A program made the position numbers and the translations under genes. From Desmodus rotundus (Eukaryota; Chordata; Mammalia; Chiroptera; Phyllostomidae), in assembly GCF_022682495.2 (NCBI RefSeq), contig NC_071388.1:27698139-27762138 (forward strand): 64,000 nucleotides of DNA. Direction: 5' to 3'. Of this stretch, positions 1 to 11,573 are shown piece by piece (within the stretch, counting starts at the first letter, position 1; each line of letters starts with the position of its first letter). The notes below the pieces were generated by a model that saw only the letters and a program-made list of their open reading frames with translations, was not told the origin of the DNA and ran no database searches.

Positions 1-1780
1 GAAATTGTCTTTTATAGCTGTTTATTTTTTATCAAGTTACTTAATATTTCTGAGCTTTATTTTTTCCCTCTGTGAGGTCTTTATCAAATGTTTTTATGCA
101 CAACACAGTGCCTGGCATGTGTCTTGTGCTCAGAGGAATGCTATTTTTAAGATTGTGTGTTGTATATTCATATGTATCCTTTTAGAATTGCCCATACTAA
201 ATTTTAAGCTCCATAAGGTAAAAAAAATAACTTGCCTTGTTCTTTTGTACTCCAACAATTGCCAAGTTTTAAAGCCTCATACAGAAAAAGAAAATGTAAT
301 GTCCTTTGCTGTTTGGAATAATATATCCACAATTAGAATATCTATTTATTTTTAAGATATTTTGGCAGACAAAAAGGAGGATGTTTGGAGGTCATTTGAG
401 ACCTGGAAGCATAAATGAAATCTCAGAAGCTGGAAATGTACCTATTGACTCTGTGAATAGAGCACATTTAATGTGATGAACGTAGCAATATATTTCTTTT
501 TCTTTTGATGAAGGCCTCATAAAGCCTACATTTTCTATCCCTAGGAAGAAAACACTTACCAGAATACCCACACACACACACCTGTGTGTTTTCTTCTCAA
601 ATAGATAAAATCAGCTACCATAAAAAACTATATTTTTATATTTTTATAAAATTTTACTTAAAGCTGTAAGCAGATATAAAAGTTTCTAAAATTTCAAATA
701 AGCAAAAATAGTAATTGAATTATTTTTTAAAATATATTTAGAAAGAGAAAATTCCTTCTACCATGGTGCAAACTTTTTATAGTTTATAGTTTATACACAT
801 CCAGTTACAAAATAGGTACAATTTCAATTGCCTTTCCTTGCCTTGTCTTAACCTAGGTCAGAGAAGAGTTTAATCTTATTGCTAGAGTTTACTTTAAATG
901 GCTTTGTTGTAATAGGTTGAGAATGGCTTACAATCATCATCAGTTTCCATGATTACTTATCTCTCCACCTACGCTAACAATTGCAGCTCCCTTAACAGTG
1001 TAATGGAACACATCACCATGTACAGGAAACCAGCACTTCTCTAATTGAAGTATTAGAGGAAGGCAAAATACACACTTGTACTGTGAAAGAGTTTTAAGCC
1101 AAGGTTCTTGGTAGCAGACGCTCTATTAAAATAATGCAAGGTATGCAATTCGTTTCTTTTGTTCTGGAAATTTGTAATGAGTTTGAAAAACCAGATACAG
1201 CTATTTCTTGGCCACAGACATACATATTTGGAGGAAGCAATGATCCTCAAGTATCATGTTCTGTCTTGGTTCTTTATAGCACGATGAAAACATGACCTAG
1301 GCTTTGTGCCCAGGGTTTTGATGTTCTCTGACACCAAGTGAAAGTCAGCTTTTAGATTTAAAGCTAATTTATCACACTACCTCCCCCTTTGGTTTCTTTT
1401 TTGTAATTTTGTTTACTGGAATATATGCATTTTATAGGCAGGTGTTTGGGTTTATTTAAATGATGACTAACGCGTTAATATGGGTCAGTAGAATGAATGA
1501 CCAGACACTGGAGCTGGTGGCGATGGTGAAGGAAAACCGTGCCCATGCAAAGAGAGGAGGCTTAGTGCATAGTTCCTACATTTCTCATAGCTACAGTAGA
1601 TTATTTTTGCAAGATTAAGTAGATTGACATGAGACTGCAATAGACTGCATTCCCTGAAAGACCCCTTATTAGGTTGGCTTTTTGCAATTCTTTTTGTAGA
1701 AGTATTTAACCTGTACACTGTAGGGGTTGGGAGTGAGTCTTCCCAGAAGATGCCACCCTGGCATATAGATTATCTCAAAG
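1..1780. other. AT-rich stretch, no gene recognised
   Basis: I see no coding gene here. A 116-codon open frame at 5-355 is hydrophobic and AT-driven, with no recognisable domain and no supporting structure. There is a short CA run near 568-580. The wording around 90-130 and 190-230 faintly recalls an L2 3' end, but too weakly to annotate. Confidence 0.5.
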
Positions 1781-2270
1781 CCAAAAACAATTAAAGCCTA
1801 ACAAACTCAAGAAGAATTTTTTTTTAACTTCTCCCTTACCTTCTAAAGAGATTTGGGTAGAAAAGCCTGCTTCAGCAAGGGAACCTTAACATATTCACTT
1901 CAGTATATTTACCTTAACACGTATGAATTAAATGTGGCAGACAGGGAGGATCCAAGCAAAAATCTGTTCCCTATGGGAACAGATCGTGTGTCTCGTTGTT
2001 CATGGGTAGCCCTGAAAGAAGTAACAATTGCATGCTCTTTCTTATCCACCTAGGAATTGCTTTCCTCTCCCTACTGAGTCCAAAATGACATGTATACCTC
2101 CTTTCCTTCCGCCTCTCTGTCTTTGGAATTCTCATGCTTATATGAATTTTCCATGCTCACATATTAAAATTTCATTTTCTCCCATTAATCTGCTCTATAT
2201 CATTTAAACTATTCAACCAGCCAGGAGAACTAAAGGGATAAGGGAAAAGTTTTTCTGTCTCAACAACAGA
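1780..2270 (+). repeat. LTR-like repeat, copy 1
   Basis: This unit resembles the sequence at 3690-4130 in the same order. Both carry a CAAGAAGA start, a GCCTGCTT or ACCTGCTT block, GGCAGACAGGG, CTCTTTCTTATC, CTCCCTCTCCT-like pyrimidine blocks, TTTTCTCC followed by TTAATCTG, and an AACCAGCCAG-AGAA end. This arrangement recalls old class I endogenous retroviral LTRs, but I cannot name the family. No gag, pol or env reading frame is seen nearby. A perfect 10-bp hairpin lies inside at 1962-1984. Confidence 0.5.
1962..1984. repeat. Perfect 10-bp inverted repeat with 3-nt loop
   Basis: ATCTGTTCCC (1962-1971) is followed by TAT and then its exact reverse complement (1975-1984). It lies inside the LTR-like unit. 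No T-run follows it, so it is not a terminator-like structure. Confidence 0.85.
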
Positions 2271-2675
2271 GAGGCATATACACATATTTTATACTGACAG
2301 CATCTAATAAAAATTAAATCATTTAGCTTATAAAACAGAGACAGCTTTGGGAATTTAGTAAATATTAACTACTACTTTCTATCTAGAAACTGCTCTGAGA
2401 AAGCAATTATAATAGTTAGTTTTGGAGATGTGAACATTAAAACCCTCAACCAGAAATGTTAACCTTTTTGAAGGCTTTCATCAGTTAGGTTACAAAATGT
2501 TCAACTTATGAAATGGACCACTATAGAAATATATTCTAAAAAGCTTCTAAAATGTGTAGGAGATGGTATAAATATCCATTTATCATCCCTAATCTACATC
2601 ATCTAAATCAAAATTATCTTTCTGCATACTGATATGCCATTATTTAGTAGGGCATCCAACATTATAGGAAGAAAC

Positions 2676-2924
2676 TACCGTATTTTTTGGACTATAAGAC
2701 ACGCTTTTCCCCCAAAATTTGGGAGGAAAATGGGGGTGCATCTTATATTCCTAATGTAGCTTACCTGGCTCCCTGGGTGGGGGCGGGCAGTGGTAGAGTG
2801 GGGTCACAGGAGGCAGGAGCAGGACCACATTTTTTGCTTCAAATTTTTTTTTTCCTATTTTCCTCCTCTAAAACCTAGGTGCATCTTATGGTTCAATGCA
2901 CCATATAGTCTCAAAAATATGGTA
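2676..2924. mobile_element. Non-autonomous TIR DNA transposon (MITE-like), TA-flanked
   Basis: The left end TACCGTATTTTTTGGACTAT (2676 on) pairs with the reverse complement of the right end, TACCATATTTTTGAGACTAT, with about three differences in 20 positions. TA dinucleotides at both outer ends (2676-2677 and 2923-2924) fit a TA target duplication, as used by Tc1/mariner-type elements. The 249-bp body has no transposase frame; the 63-codon open frame inside is incidental. A related element lies at 6815-7115. The superfamily is inferred from the TA only. Confidence 0.72.
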
Positions 2925-3689
2925 TACTTTACATTTTATCACAAATTCCATTGTCAATAGATGGCAATAATATTCTTTGCAGTTGATTTCTTCCTTCTCT
3001 TTAGTTACCTCTTCCTGATAAAAATTTCATAACACAGTAAGGTTATTTATATCTGAAAAGTTCTGTGTTTCTACCATTATAATTTGTCATGTCGATATAG
3101 GCCAGCTATGGGGGAGGTATAGCACGACATTGCTTTATTAACGCTGACACTTTCCTGCAGATGGAGGGAGCCTTCATACTGTGTATACAGAGAAGCATGT
3201 TATTAGTATTCAGATGCGGTTTCTCTATCAACTAATCCACTTCAAAATATTTGCATGAAATCAAATTTGCTTACCAGTCAGCTAGACATAAAATATAATT
3301 TACAGACTTGGGTTCACATTAGTGAAGTTTAGTTACTTACAGCACAGAAGACTTATCAGTCAGTCTCATTACCAAGGGAAGACAGGCAGCACTTTCCACA
3401 GGCACTGTCGCTTTGCCTGTCCTGAGTTGATTTACACAATGTGTATCTCAAATGTTTAAAAAAATGTCGATCTTGGAGTCTAACTGATAAAGTTGGTAAC
3501 AAGTTTTGAAATTTGTCATTTATAAAATTTCCTGAAGTGACAGTCTTTTTTTCCTTGTGAAATTACAAAGTGAAAGTTTAACCCCATTGTACCTGAACAA
3601 ATTTGAGGCTGAGGGGAAGCAGGGTTTGCCACTCCAAAATATGCCTTTCTAGGATATTGATTATTTTAAGCTGGTTGTTTCTTATGAAC
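2925..3689. other. No gene recognised between the two LTR-like units
   Basis: AT-rich sequence. If the two flanking LTR-like units belonged to one provirus, its internal region would lie between them (about 2270-3690). I find no retroviral protein frame, primer-binding site or polypurine tract that I can defend. Confidence 0.5.
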
Positions 3690-4130
3690 AAAAAAAGATT
3701 CAAGAAGAGCTTTTTACCTCCTTCTTACCTAGTTAAAGGAATGTCAATAGAACAACCTGCTTAAAAGAAGGGAACGATCACCTTAGCATGACGTGAATTG
3801 AATGGGGCAGACAGGGCCCTCTGCCACTGTTTCTGGTGGCTCAGTAGGGCAGTGATCTGTTTACAAAATGTTGTCTCTTTCTTATCAGCTGTGAATGCCT
3901 ACTTGCCCTTTGAAGTCTCAGGCACTTGCCTCCCTCTCCTTAGTCTAAATGGCAATTAAACCTCCACTGCCCAACCAGATGGGTGGGTCCCCTAATCTTA
4001 TACAACATGTATAAAGAAATTGGTTATTTTCTCCTCTTAATCTGGCTCATGCCAATTTGATTATTGAACCAGCCAGAAGAATTTAGAAGGGTAAAACAAA
4101 CAAAAAAATTAGTTTTCCTTTTGACAAGGT
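3690..4130 (+). repeat. LTR-like repeat, copy 2
   Basis: Same order of blocks as the unit at 1780-2270, with an ending AACCAGCCAGAAGAATTTAG that also resembles the end of a third unit at about 31440-31935. Probably an old endogenous-retrovirus LTR with no coding content. Boundaries are approximate because the ends have decayed. Confidence 0.5.
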
Positions 4131-4318
4131 AGACACATACCTAAATAAGATACATGTAATTTCTGTAAAGGGTATATATTAAATCATATTTAAACTATAA
4201 TAACAACTTCAGAAGGTATCACATCTCTTTATATCTTAATTATATTTTAATGTAAATAATTATCTAGGTTGACCATTTAGCTATATGGAAATGTACAAGA
4301 AATGGCCAATGGTACCTT

Positions 4319-4365
4319 AATATGAATGAATACTTGTAAAGAACTCACAAGCATTCATTCATATT
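4319..4365. repeat. 19-bp near-perfect inverted repeat, 9-nt loop
   Basis: Arm 4319-4337 and the reverse complement of arm 4347-4365 differ at one position; the loop is AAAGAACTC. The right arm abuts the MIR-like sequence that follows. Transcribed RNA could fold into a short hairpin, but the total length is below a typical pre-miRNA. Confidence 0.85.
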
Positions 4366-4503
4366 CTACCTAACACAAATTTGTAAGGTGCGTACTGTAA
4401 TTATTCCTGTTTTAGAGATGAGAAAACTAAGTCACAGAGGTTAAACAATTTCCCCCACATAACACAAGCAAATGAGGGGTGAAGCCAGGATTAAAGCCCT
4501 GGC
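4366..4503 (-). repeat. MIR SINE remnant
   Basis: On the plus strand this reads as the complement of the MIR core and tail. GTTTTAGAGATGAGAAAACT, then GTCACAGAGGTTAA, then CCAGGATTAAAGCCCTGGCA match the mammalian MIR consensus words in order. MIR is an ancient tRNA-derived SINE that is no longer active. Confidence 0.85.
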
Positions 4504-4744
4504 ACAGTATATGGCTATTCACAACATTTGCCATGAATGTCGACAGGAAGAAAATCAGAGCTGCTCTGATGACAGAGAGACGAGGGCCTGGTGATGGGAT
4601 TGAGCAGCTCTTTCAATGGTATCATATTGAGCATGGTTCCATCTGGCTGGAGAAATCTGTTCTCAGTGGGGACCTCAAATAAAAAAGGTAAAAGAAAAAC
4701 TGCATTATCTACAAAGTGTACAAAGAAGCCGTACAAAGAGTTTA

Positions 4745-5416
4745 CAAGGGCTGTCCAGAAAGTATCCATCCATGTACTCTGAAAACGAGACATTCGGTGA
4801 AGAAGATACAAAAAACATTGTACCTAGGGTAATGATGCCTCAGTCCCCTTCAAACTAGACACCTTGAGACCTCACACAGTTCTCCCAATCGCCATCAGCT
4901 ACACTGTCATATTTTCCTGAATCTCATGAATGATCTGAAATCTCTTCCCTTTCAAAGGTGATTTTAGTTTTGGGAGGAGCCAGAAGTCCAGAAGTCACAG
5001 GGGGCCAAATCTGAGCCTATCGGGGGACTGAGTCACCTGGGTGATTTGATGGTTTGCCAAAAAACTCTGCACAATATGTGATGCATGAGCAGGTGCATTG
5101 TCTTGATGAAGCTGCTGATCTCTAGTTGCCCATAGCTGTGGCCTTGGGAATAGCCCGAATAGTTTCTGTGGAGGAATGTTCCAGCTTAATGCAAAATTTG
5201 ATGCACATTTGTTACTCTATTCACTCAGTCATTTTGAATGCGACAGCCTCACAGTAAATGTGCTCTCTCAATGGGACCTACCACCCCCACTGACTAGTAC
5301 AGTAAAGTTGTCATTGTTCACTCATGCACATTCCAGTCCACTGTGGCTGCTGGTTACAACCATGTCATGCAAACTGTTCTTGTTATATTAATGGCTGGAC
5401 TTTGTAGAGCAGGCAA
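4745..5416 (-). mobile_element. Internally deleted mariner transposon, copy 1
   Basis: The plus-strand left end CAAGGGCTGTCCAGAAAGTA is the complement of the 3' end of a mariner-type element, and GGCTGGACTTTGTAGAGCAG near 5392-5411 is the complement of its 5' end. TA at 4743-4744 and 5417-5418 fits the TA target duplication. Read on the minus strand, it aligns along most of its length with the element at 52066-52727. Degraded transposase wording is visible (a segment like LHQDNAPAHAS, then a PKLKSPLKG-like segment). At about 670 bp it is roughly half a full mariner; the middle of the transposase is missing, and stops and shifts break the rest. Confidence 0.82.
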
Positions 5417-5830
5417 TATCGCCTATAACACATCGGTGTGAAGAAACATTTTGTTTCTCTAGTTGATAAAATTGCAAATAAAGAAATCTTCAAATGAGAA
5501 ATTAATCACACTGGGTTGTGGGAACTAAATACAACAAGGAGCCAACTGTCTAGCCCAGCCTAGCAGGGGACAGGAAAATGTTGTCTGCGGGCATAGGGAT
5601 ATACAAAGTGGAAAGGAATAGCTCAGATTCATAAACACATTGCCGACTTCCCCTATTTGAGTGAAGATTTTCACTAGTTTTTCTTTAAAAGGGGAAGAAT
5701 AAAAATTTGCATTAGAATCTCATGTATGATGTTCTGCTTTGTTGTGTTTTTTGTTTCCTTAAGTTTAGTAAAATTGCATGTCAAAACAAGGATAGTACCT
5801 TAAGTGAGAACCATAGCTGATATATAAAAC
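5417..5830. other. No gene or clear repeat recognised
   Basis: AT-rich sequence between the mariner and the VES SINE. No open frame with recognisable content on either strand. Confidence 0.5.
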
Positions 5831-5838
5831 AAAATGAA

Positions 5839-6071
5839 GCCCTGGCTGGTGTGGCTCAGTGGATTGAGCACCAGCCTGTGAACCAAAAGCTCGCTGTTTC
5901 AATCCCTGTCTGAGCACATGCTTGTGCTGTGGGCCAGGTCCCCAGTTGGGGGTGAGCAAGAGACAACTAATAGATGTTGCTCTCTCACATCGATGTTTCT
6001 CTCCCTCTCTTTCCCCCTCCCTTCTCCTCTCTCTGAAAATAAATAAATTAAATCTTTAAAAAAATAAAAAT
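5839..6071 (+). repeat. VES-type SINE (bat tRNA-derived)
   Basis: The head GCCCTGGCTGGTGTGGCTCA includes an A-box-like stretch, and GTTTCAATCCC at 5895-5905 fits the pol III B box. A CT-rich tail and an A-rich end follow. A 7-bp repeat AAAATGA at 5831-5837 and 6072-6078 is a candidate target duplication. This SINE type is typical of bats and gives the best taxonomic clue in the window. Confidence 0.88.
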
Positions 6072-6078
6072 AAAATGA

Positions 6079-6355
6079 GAGGGGACAGGGGTTGGTGGAC
6101 GGGGAGAAAGGTGATGGGATTAAGAAGTACAAGTTGGTAGTTACAAAATAGCCTCTGGGATGTAAAGTAAACATAAGGAATATAGTAAATAATAGTGCAA
6201 TAACTATGTACGGTGCATATGAGGGGAAATATCAAGGGGAACTAGAAATATCAAGGGGAATGCTATGTAAACCATGTGATTTTTTAACCACTAACTTGTA
6301 CATGTGAAACCTATATAAAATAATACTGACAGTAAATTATAATTGAAATTTTTTA
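6079..6355 (+). mobile_element. L1 3'-UTR fragment
   Basis: Words such as GTGATGGGATTAAGAAGTAC, TAGTTACAAAATAGC, TAATAACTATGTACGG-like spacing, CTTGTACATGTGAAACCTAT and an A-rich end are in the order found in laurasiatherian L1 3' UTRs. A 16-bp block is repeated inside at 6226-6241 and 6245-6260. The VES SINE lies immediately upstream. Confidence 0.8.
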
Positions 6356-6814
6356 AATGAGAAGAAATATAATTTGTAAAAGATTAGAAAAATTAATTTC
6401 CAAAGCATAAGTGAATATTATTAAACATTACTTGACTATCACATATAGGGAGTGGTGTACCTTTACTTATTACACAATCTGATTTTATGTTTTCCAAATT
6501 TATTTCATTTTCAACTATTTGGTATCCCCTCCCACACTTAAGTGCTATTTGTACTGAATTTCACAACAAAGACTGTACAATCTTTTTGTTACTTAAAATA
6601 ATAAATATAAAATATGTAGTCATAAAAATTATTTTAATTTTTTTACCTGCATTTATCTGCTCTTCCTCTTGTAGTTTATTTTTTAAATACAAAAAAGTAG
6701 GAGCAGGAATTGTAGGAATTAAGAATTTGTATATGTGTTTTCATGTGTATGTTTGTGTTTTTACATATATATATAAGTACCTTTTTAAATTAAAAAAATT
6801 AGCATGCTAAATAA

Positions 6815-7115
6815 TACTGTATTTCACTAAATATAATGCACATTTTTTTGCTGAAAATTTTGAGGGAAAAATAAGTATGAGCATTGTACATGGGTAGTAC
6901 TAATTTTGTATCTATATAAATGTTTTAATTCTTTTATTTATGCTTATGCATTAAAAGTGTAACTCTATAAAGCAATAATGATATCTGGATGCAAATTAAT
7001 ACCCTGGAATATGATAATCGGTTTTGTAATTAAGTTAAACATTGAATTAAACATTGTTTTCCTGAATGCTTTAGCTAAAAACATGGGTGCACATTATACA
7101 CAGCAAAATATGGTA
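6815..7115. mobile_element. Second TA-flanked TIR element (MITE-like)
   Basis: The left end TACTGTATTTCACTAAATAT and the reverse complement of the right end, TACCATATTTTGCTGTGTAT, share their first positions and the TATAATG-GCAC block that follows. Both outer ends are TA. The inner border of the right end, GGGTGCACATTATACA, recalls GGGTGCATCTTATA near the left end of the element at 2676-2924, so the two are probably relatives. No transposase frame. Confidence 0.65.
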
Positions 7116-10100
7116 TTCTCTATGGAAATAATAATTCATAAATGAAGAACCATATGGAGAATCAAAGATTTAAATAATAAAAATATCTTTGGAGAGTAAA
7201 CTACTTAAAAGTAAACTATTTTATTAAGTAAAACTAAATAAAATATGGGGACAAGGAACATATTTCTCAGCATGACGTCTAAAGGGAAATTGATCTAATA
7301 AAGGCATAAAATATTTAACTATGTAAATTCAAATTAGTTAAAAGTTAAAAAAGTAAAATCAACAAAAATAAGACTGTCAACATTTTACAACTTGATACAA
7401 TATTTTGTTTGATTTTTGTTTTATATCTTGTTTACCATTATTTAGACCTTCTACATTTTTAGGAACTCTCTATTATCAACACTAGTATATGTGAATGCAT
7501 GCATTTGGTATTTTTTTCCCCTGTACCTCCCTTTCAACATATGCTTAGTAAGTTCTGTTTTGTGCTAGGCACCATTTAAGGCACTGATGATGCGATGATA
7601 AATATGAACAACTTATTTTCACTGGACTTACATTGTAGGAGATAGAAGTTATAAATACCTGTATGAATATAGGGTATTCCCTAGCCTAGTCTAGACTGTC
7701 TTCCTCTATCCTCTGTTGTGTTTAGACTCCTATTCACAATTATTTGAATAAGACTATCAGTTATGCAGTATTTAAACTTTCTAATATCTTGAAATATATA
7801 TTCTGCCATTTAATGTACAAAGGTACATGTATATTTGTTTAAGTTCTATTTTTTTTACTATGCCATGATTTATTTTCCTTTCATGTTTATCTCTTTTCCT
7901 TTTGTTGGGCAGATGAAATTTTGTTTGTTCCATTTGTATCCACTTCATTGCTTTTAAATCTTACTGGAAGTTGAGTGTCCACTGGCGTTGCAGTGGTGTG
8001 TACTTCTTCCGTTTGCCGCCACGTTCTACCCCCCTCCCCCGTATGCTGTAGCCACGGTAATCTTCCACCACGCAGATATCGTATCATTCTCTCCACAAAA
8101 CCTGTAATCACCACCCAATAGCATCATGATATTGTCCCCCAAATAATTATTTTACCTTTTTGTGTCAAATATAACATACAGAGAAAAAGGAACATGAACG
8201 ATAAATATCAGATGTAATTGATAATTAGGAAATGGGCCTCCACCTAATTACTCTGCAGGTCAGGATCAGTAAGTTGCCAAAATTTGCTAAGCCTTTGGAT
8301 TTTTTTTAACCATATAAAACCTATTCCTACTTTCAGAGATAATTGACAGCTTAAGTTTTAAAATATAAAAGGCAATATTTACTTGTCATCATTATTTACT
8401 TGATTATAGTAATATTATCCAAGTTGAATCAATAAATTTAAAAAATCCAACTTTGCCTGCTATTGAACATAGATCCTATAACTACTATTGTGTGGAATTT
8501 TCATATATTATTTTCCCTCCTCGAACCTCCTTATCTTTGAATCATAGAAATTGTACAAAACTAGTTTTTTTTTAATCTTGGTTTTAATCAATTGTTTTTT
8601 AATATAGATGCCTTATATGTTTTTTTAATTAGATATAAGATATCACATGCTAAATTTGTAAAAATAAAAAAACTTTAGACTATGTTTTCTATCTCCTGCA
8701 TATGTTGAATTTTCTTCTGTCAGGAATACAGTGTGCAAGCGCATTATCTCAATTCTCGAAAAGGTTTATTTTTATGCTTTTGTCTATTAATGTTTCCGTG
8801 TTGCTTTACTTCTAGTTGAATTACTTCAGAGTCTCAACTAAAAGCTTAGCATATTTACCACAACCACTCCACAATGGTATTAAACTCCAACATCTTATGT
8901 CTTCAGCAGTGAATATCTGCTAAAATCTGAACTCAGCTCTTTAGCCTCATTGTGTCGGCTTGCTGGATTTATTATGCACATAATGAAATTAATAGAAGAT
9001 AATTGTTTCAAAGGGGGATCGCATGCAGATTTTTGTAAACACGCCCATGTCTTTTTTCTTCAGACTTTTCCCCCAGTGTCTGGCCACATTGATTACTCCA
9101 ACTTTCAACTTGTTTTCTCAGCCCAGTGTGACTACACTATTCTCCCAAGACAGATTTTACCGTAGCAGGGGTTGATAAATGGCCTCAGGAAAAACTCTAT
9201 GGCTAGGCTTTGTTCACTTGCTTGCAAACTCATTCTCTCTGCAATAGCAATCTCCAAAGTGTTTCTGTTGTTGACTTCTCTGAAAATACTTCAGCAGACA
9301 TTCCTTCATATTATGCAGATTTCATAGTTATTTTTGGTGGAATAGATTCATCCCAAATTAAATCCTTTGTCATGGCCAGACTGAACTTGTGGCATCCTCA
9401 TTGGCTAGCCTTTAAGATCTGTAATCCTCTTTCATTATTTAAAACACTATACTTTTTGAACCTTCTGCTGTGAAAATTTTTCAAATAAGGAAAGGGCAAA
9501 TCTGATATTTCCTGTCATTTATTTGATTTTAAGTTATGAAATTACATTGTTTTTTCTTAAATTTATTTGTACCTTTTCTTGCTTTAATTTAGCTCATTTT
9601 CAGATTATATCCCTTATATTTCACAGACTGTGTTTTGTTTACTTTTCTTGTATAATAGTCCATCATATTGAATTTTACTTTCCTGATTTTATATGAGTGT
9701 ATATCTAAATATATAATATGTATTTATTTATATAGTAATATTTTTTCTTCTTTAGTAGAAGTGTGGAAGTACTGGTCATTTAAAAACTTTTTTGTGGCCA
9801 AGGTAATTGCTGTTTACTTCACTTGGCCACTTTGTGTCTACCAGGCAGCAGCAATATCACAAAAACCCCTTTGTGTGTGGAATTACGTTAGGAAGTAATT
9901 TGATGCCCTCATTAGAAAATTACAGAAGAGTCTTTCCTGTTGATCTCCTCTGTTTTCTAAGAAGGATAGGTATAGATGAACAACTATGGGTATCTGATTT
10001 TGGAAGTATTGACCTTAACTTTTTCTGTTTGTTTGAATTTTTTCCTACAAATTGTCCACTAGATTGTAAAGAAATGACTATCACTATTGGAAGAAATTCA

Positions 10101-11564
10101 TGTATTTGAGATTGCACAATTTTTCCACATGAATTTATTCCATTATTGATGGTTAGACTGGTGGCTGGGCTATTTGTTTATGATTCAATATATTCTTTTT
10201 TCTCCTTTCATTTCTGAGCCTTAAAAATATCCAGATGTCTATTTTTCTTATGAGGATACCAAGTTAGAGAAAGCAAATTGTGTGTGTGTGTATATACATA
10301 TTTATTTATGTAAATAAGTATATGTATACATATTTTACTTTTCTCTTCTTTATTCTGCATGATCCACTGCTACTTCTAAAACTCGGTATTGTTGGTAGGT
10401 AGACTGGATTTATAGTTTTCTTTCTATGTTTTACTATACCTCCTTCACTCTTCCTCCAAAGGAATAAAGACTTTGATTCTTTGAAACTACCTCCCTTCAT
10501 TTTTTATTATACCTTTTTTTTTCTTGGAGAGCAAATTCTTTTTTTTTAATATTAATTTTTGAAATACCCTCATCTCTGACTACCATCAGAATGTTTTCTC
10601 TTTCTATGAGTCTCTTTTTATTTTGTTTGTTCATTTATCTTGTTTTGTTCTTTAAATTCCTTATTTTAAACCAACCGAAAGGCCTGACATTGTCTCAACT
10701 CTGTTTTCTCGGTACATTCAAACCAGGATGAATTTCATCTTTATCTTCTGATGCTTATGGGATTTGTAGAGTCTGTTCCTAGCTTGAGCACATGAAAACT
10801 GTATTTTGATTATTTTTTTTTACTTTTGGTGTGGCAGGTTAGAGAATAATTTTAAAATATTGACATGTATTTGTAACTTTATTAATGCCATACTACTTTA
10901 AAGTTTTTATTTCATGCCAGGTACTATGACATATGCTAAAAATAAAATATCAAATGAGATATAATGATTTTGTTTATAATCAGAAAATTTGTATTTCACA
11001 ACTAATAAACATCTTAAAATGTAGTATTTTTTAAGAATGGAATTAAGATAAATATTACATAATTAGGCGGTTCTCCTTTTAGGTCTTCTGTCTCCTTACA
11101 TTGATGATTATTTCACTAGGTTCTTGATCAATTGTTACCAAAATTAAACTTCACTAATTAAAATCAAAAAAATGCTATCAAGCTTCTTAATTCATCTCTA
11201 CTTTCTAATTCATTTGAAAGAAGAATCAATTTTCTCTGTTTTATGGTTAAATATGCTACTTGCTGCTTTTTATTTTTACTTTCCCTTATTAATAACTAAG
11301 CTAAGAGTTTACTATCTCTTAAAAACATTAGACTTGTCAGATTTGCATTGTAATATAATAATTTGTTTAAAATTAGCCATATGAGTACAACAGAAAATGA
11401 ACATAAAAATCTCTTTTAGTGAGAATATTTCATTTCTGGTGCATAGCTATTCATGTATGATATTTATAAGGTCAAATACAGACTAAAAACTCTGAAAACT
11501 TAAAATATAGGTTTGTAATATTATTATATAATGAAAAATTATAGCTTTGGTTTTGTGTAGGCCT
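7116..11564. other. Long AT-rich stretch, mostly unassigned
   Basis: No gene recognised. The wording around 7540-7640 (a GTGCTAGGCACC word, then a CTTACATTGTAGGAGATAGA word) recalls an ancient L2/CR1-type repeat, but weakly. A small less AT-rich patch at 7960-8115 contains CCGCCACG and CCACCACGCAG words with no recognised family. Short GT/TA runs lie near 10277-10300. Open frames up to 100 codons are AT-driven and overlap on both strands. Confidence 0.5.
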
Positions 11565-11573
11565 ATGTTGTTT

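Noticed and set aside
5..355. 116-codon open frame
   Set aside because: AT-rich hydrophobic translation with no domain or gene context; expected by chance.
1962..1984. Glucocorticoid-response-like palindrome
   Set aside because: The half-sites are in the wrong order (TGTTCC before GGAACA), so it does not match the receptor palindrome.
1962..1984. Bacterial-type terminator
   Set aside because: Mammalian context and no T-run after the stem.
2270..3690. Retroviral internal coding region between LTR-like units
   Set aside because: No gag, pol or env-like frame can be recognised on either strand.
5839..5910. tRNA gene
   Set aside because: A- and B-box-like motifs belong to a VES SINE; no cloverleaf with anticodon arm, and a CT-rich SINE tail follows.
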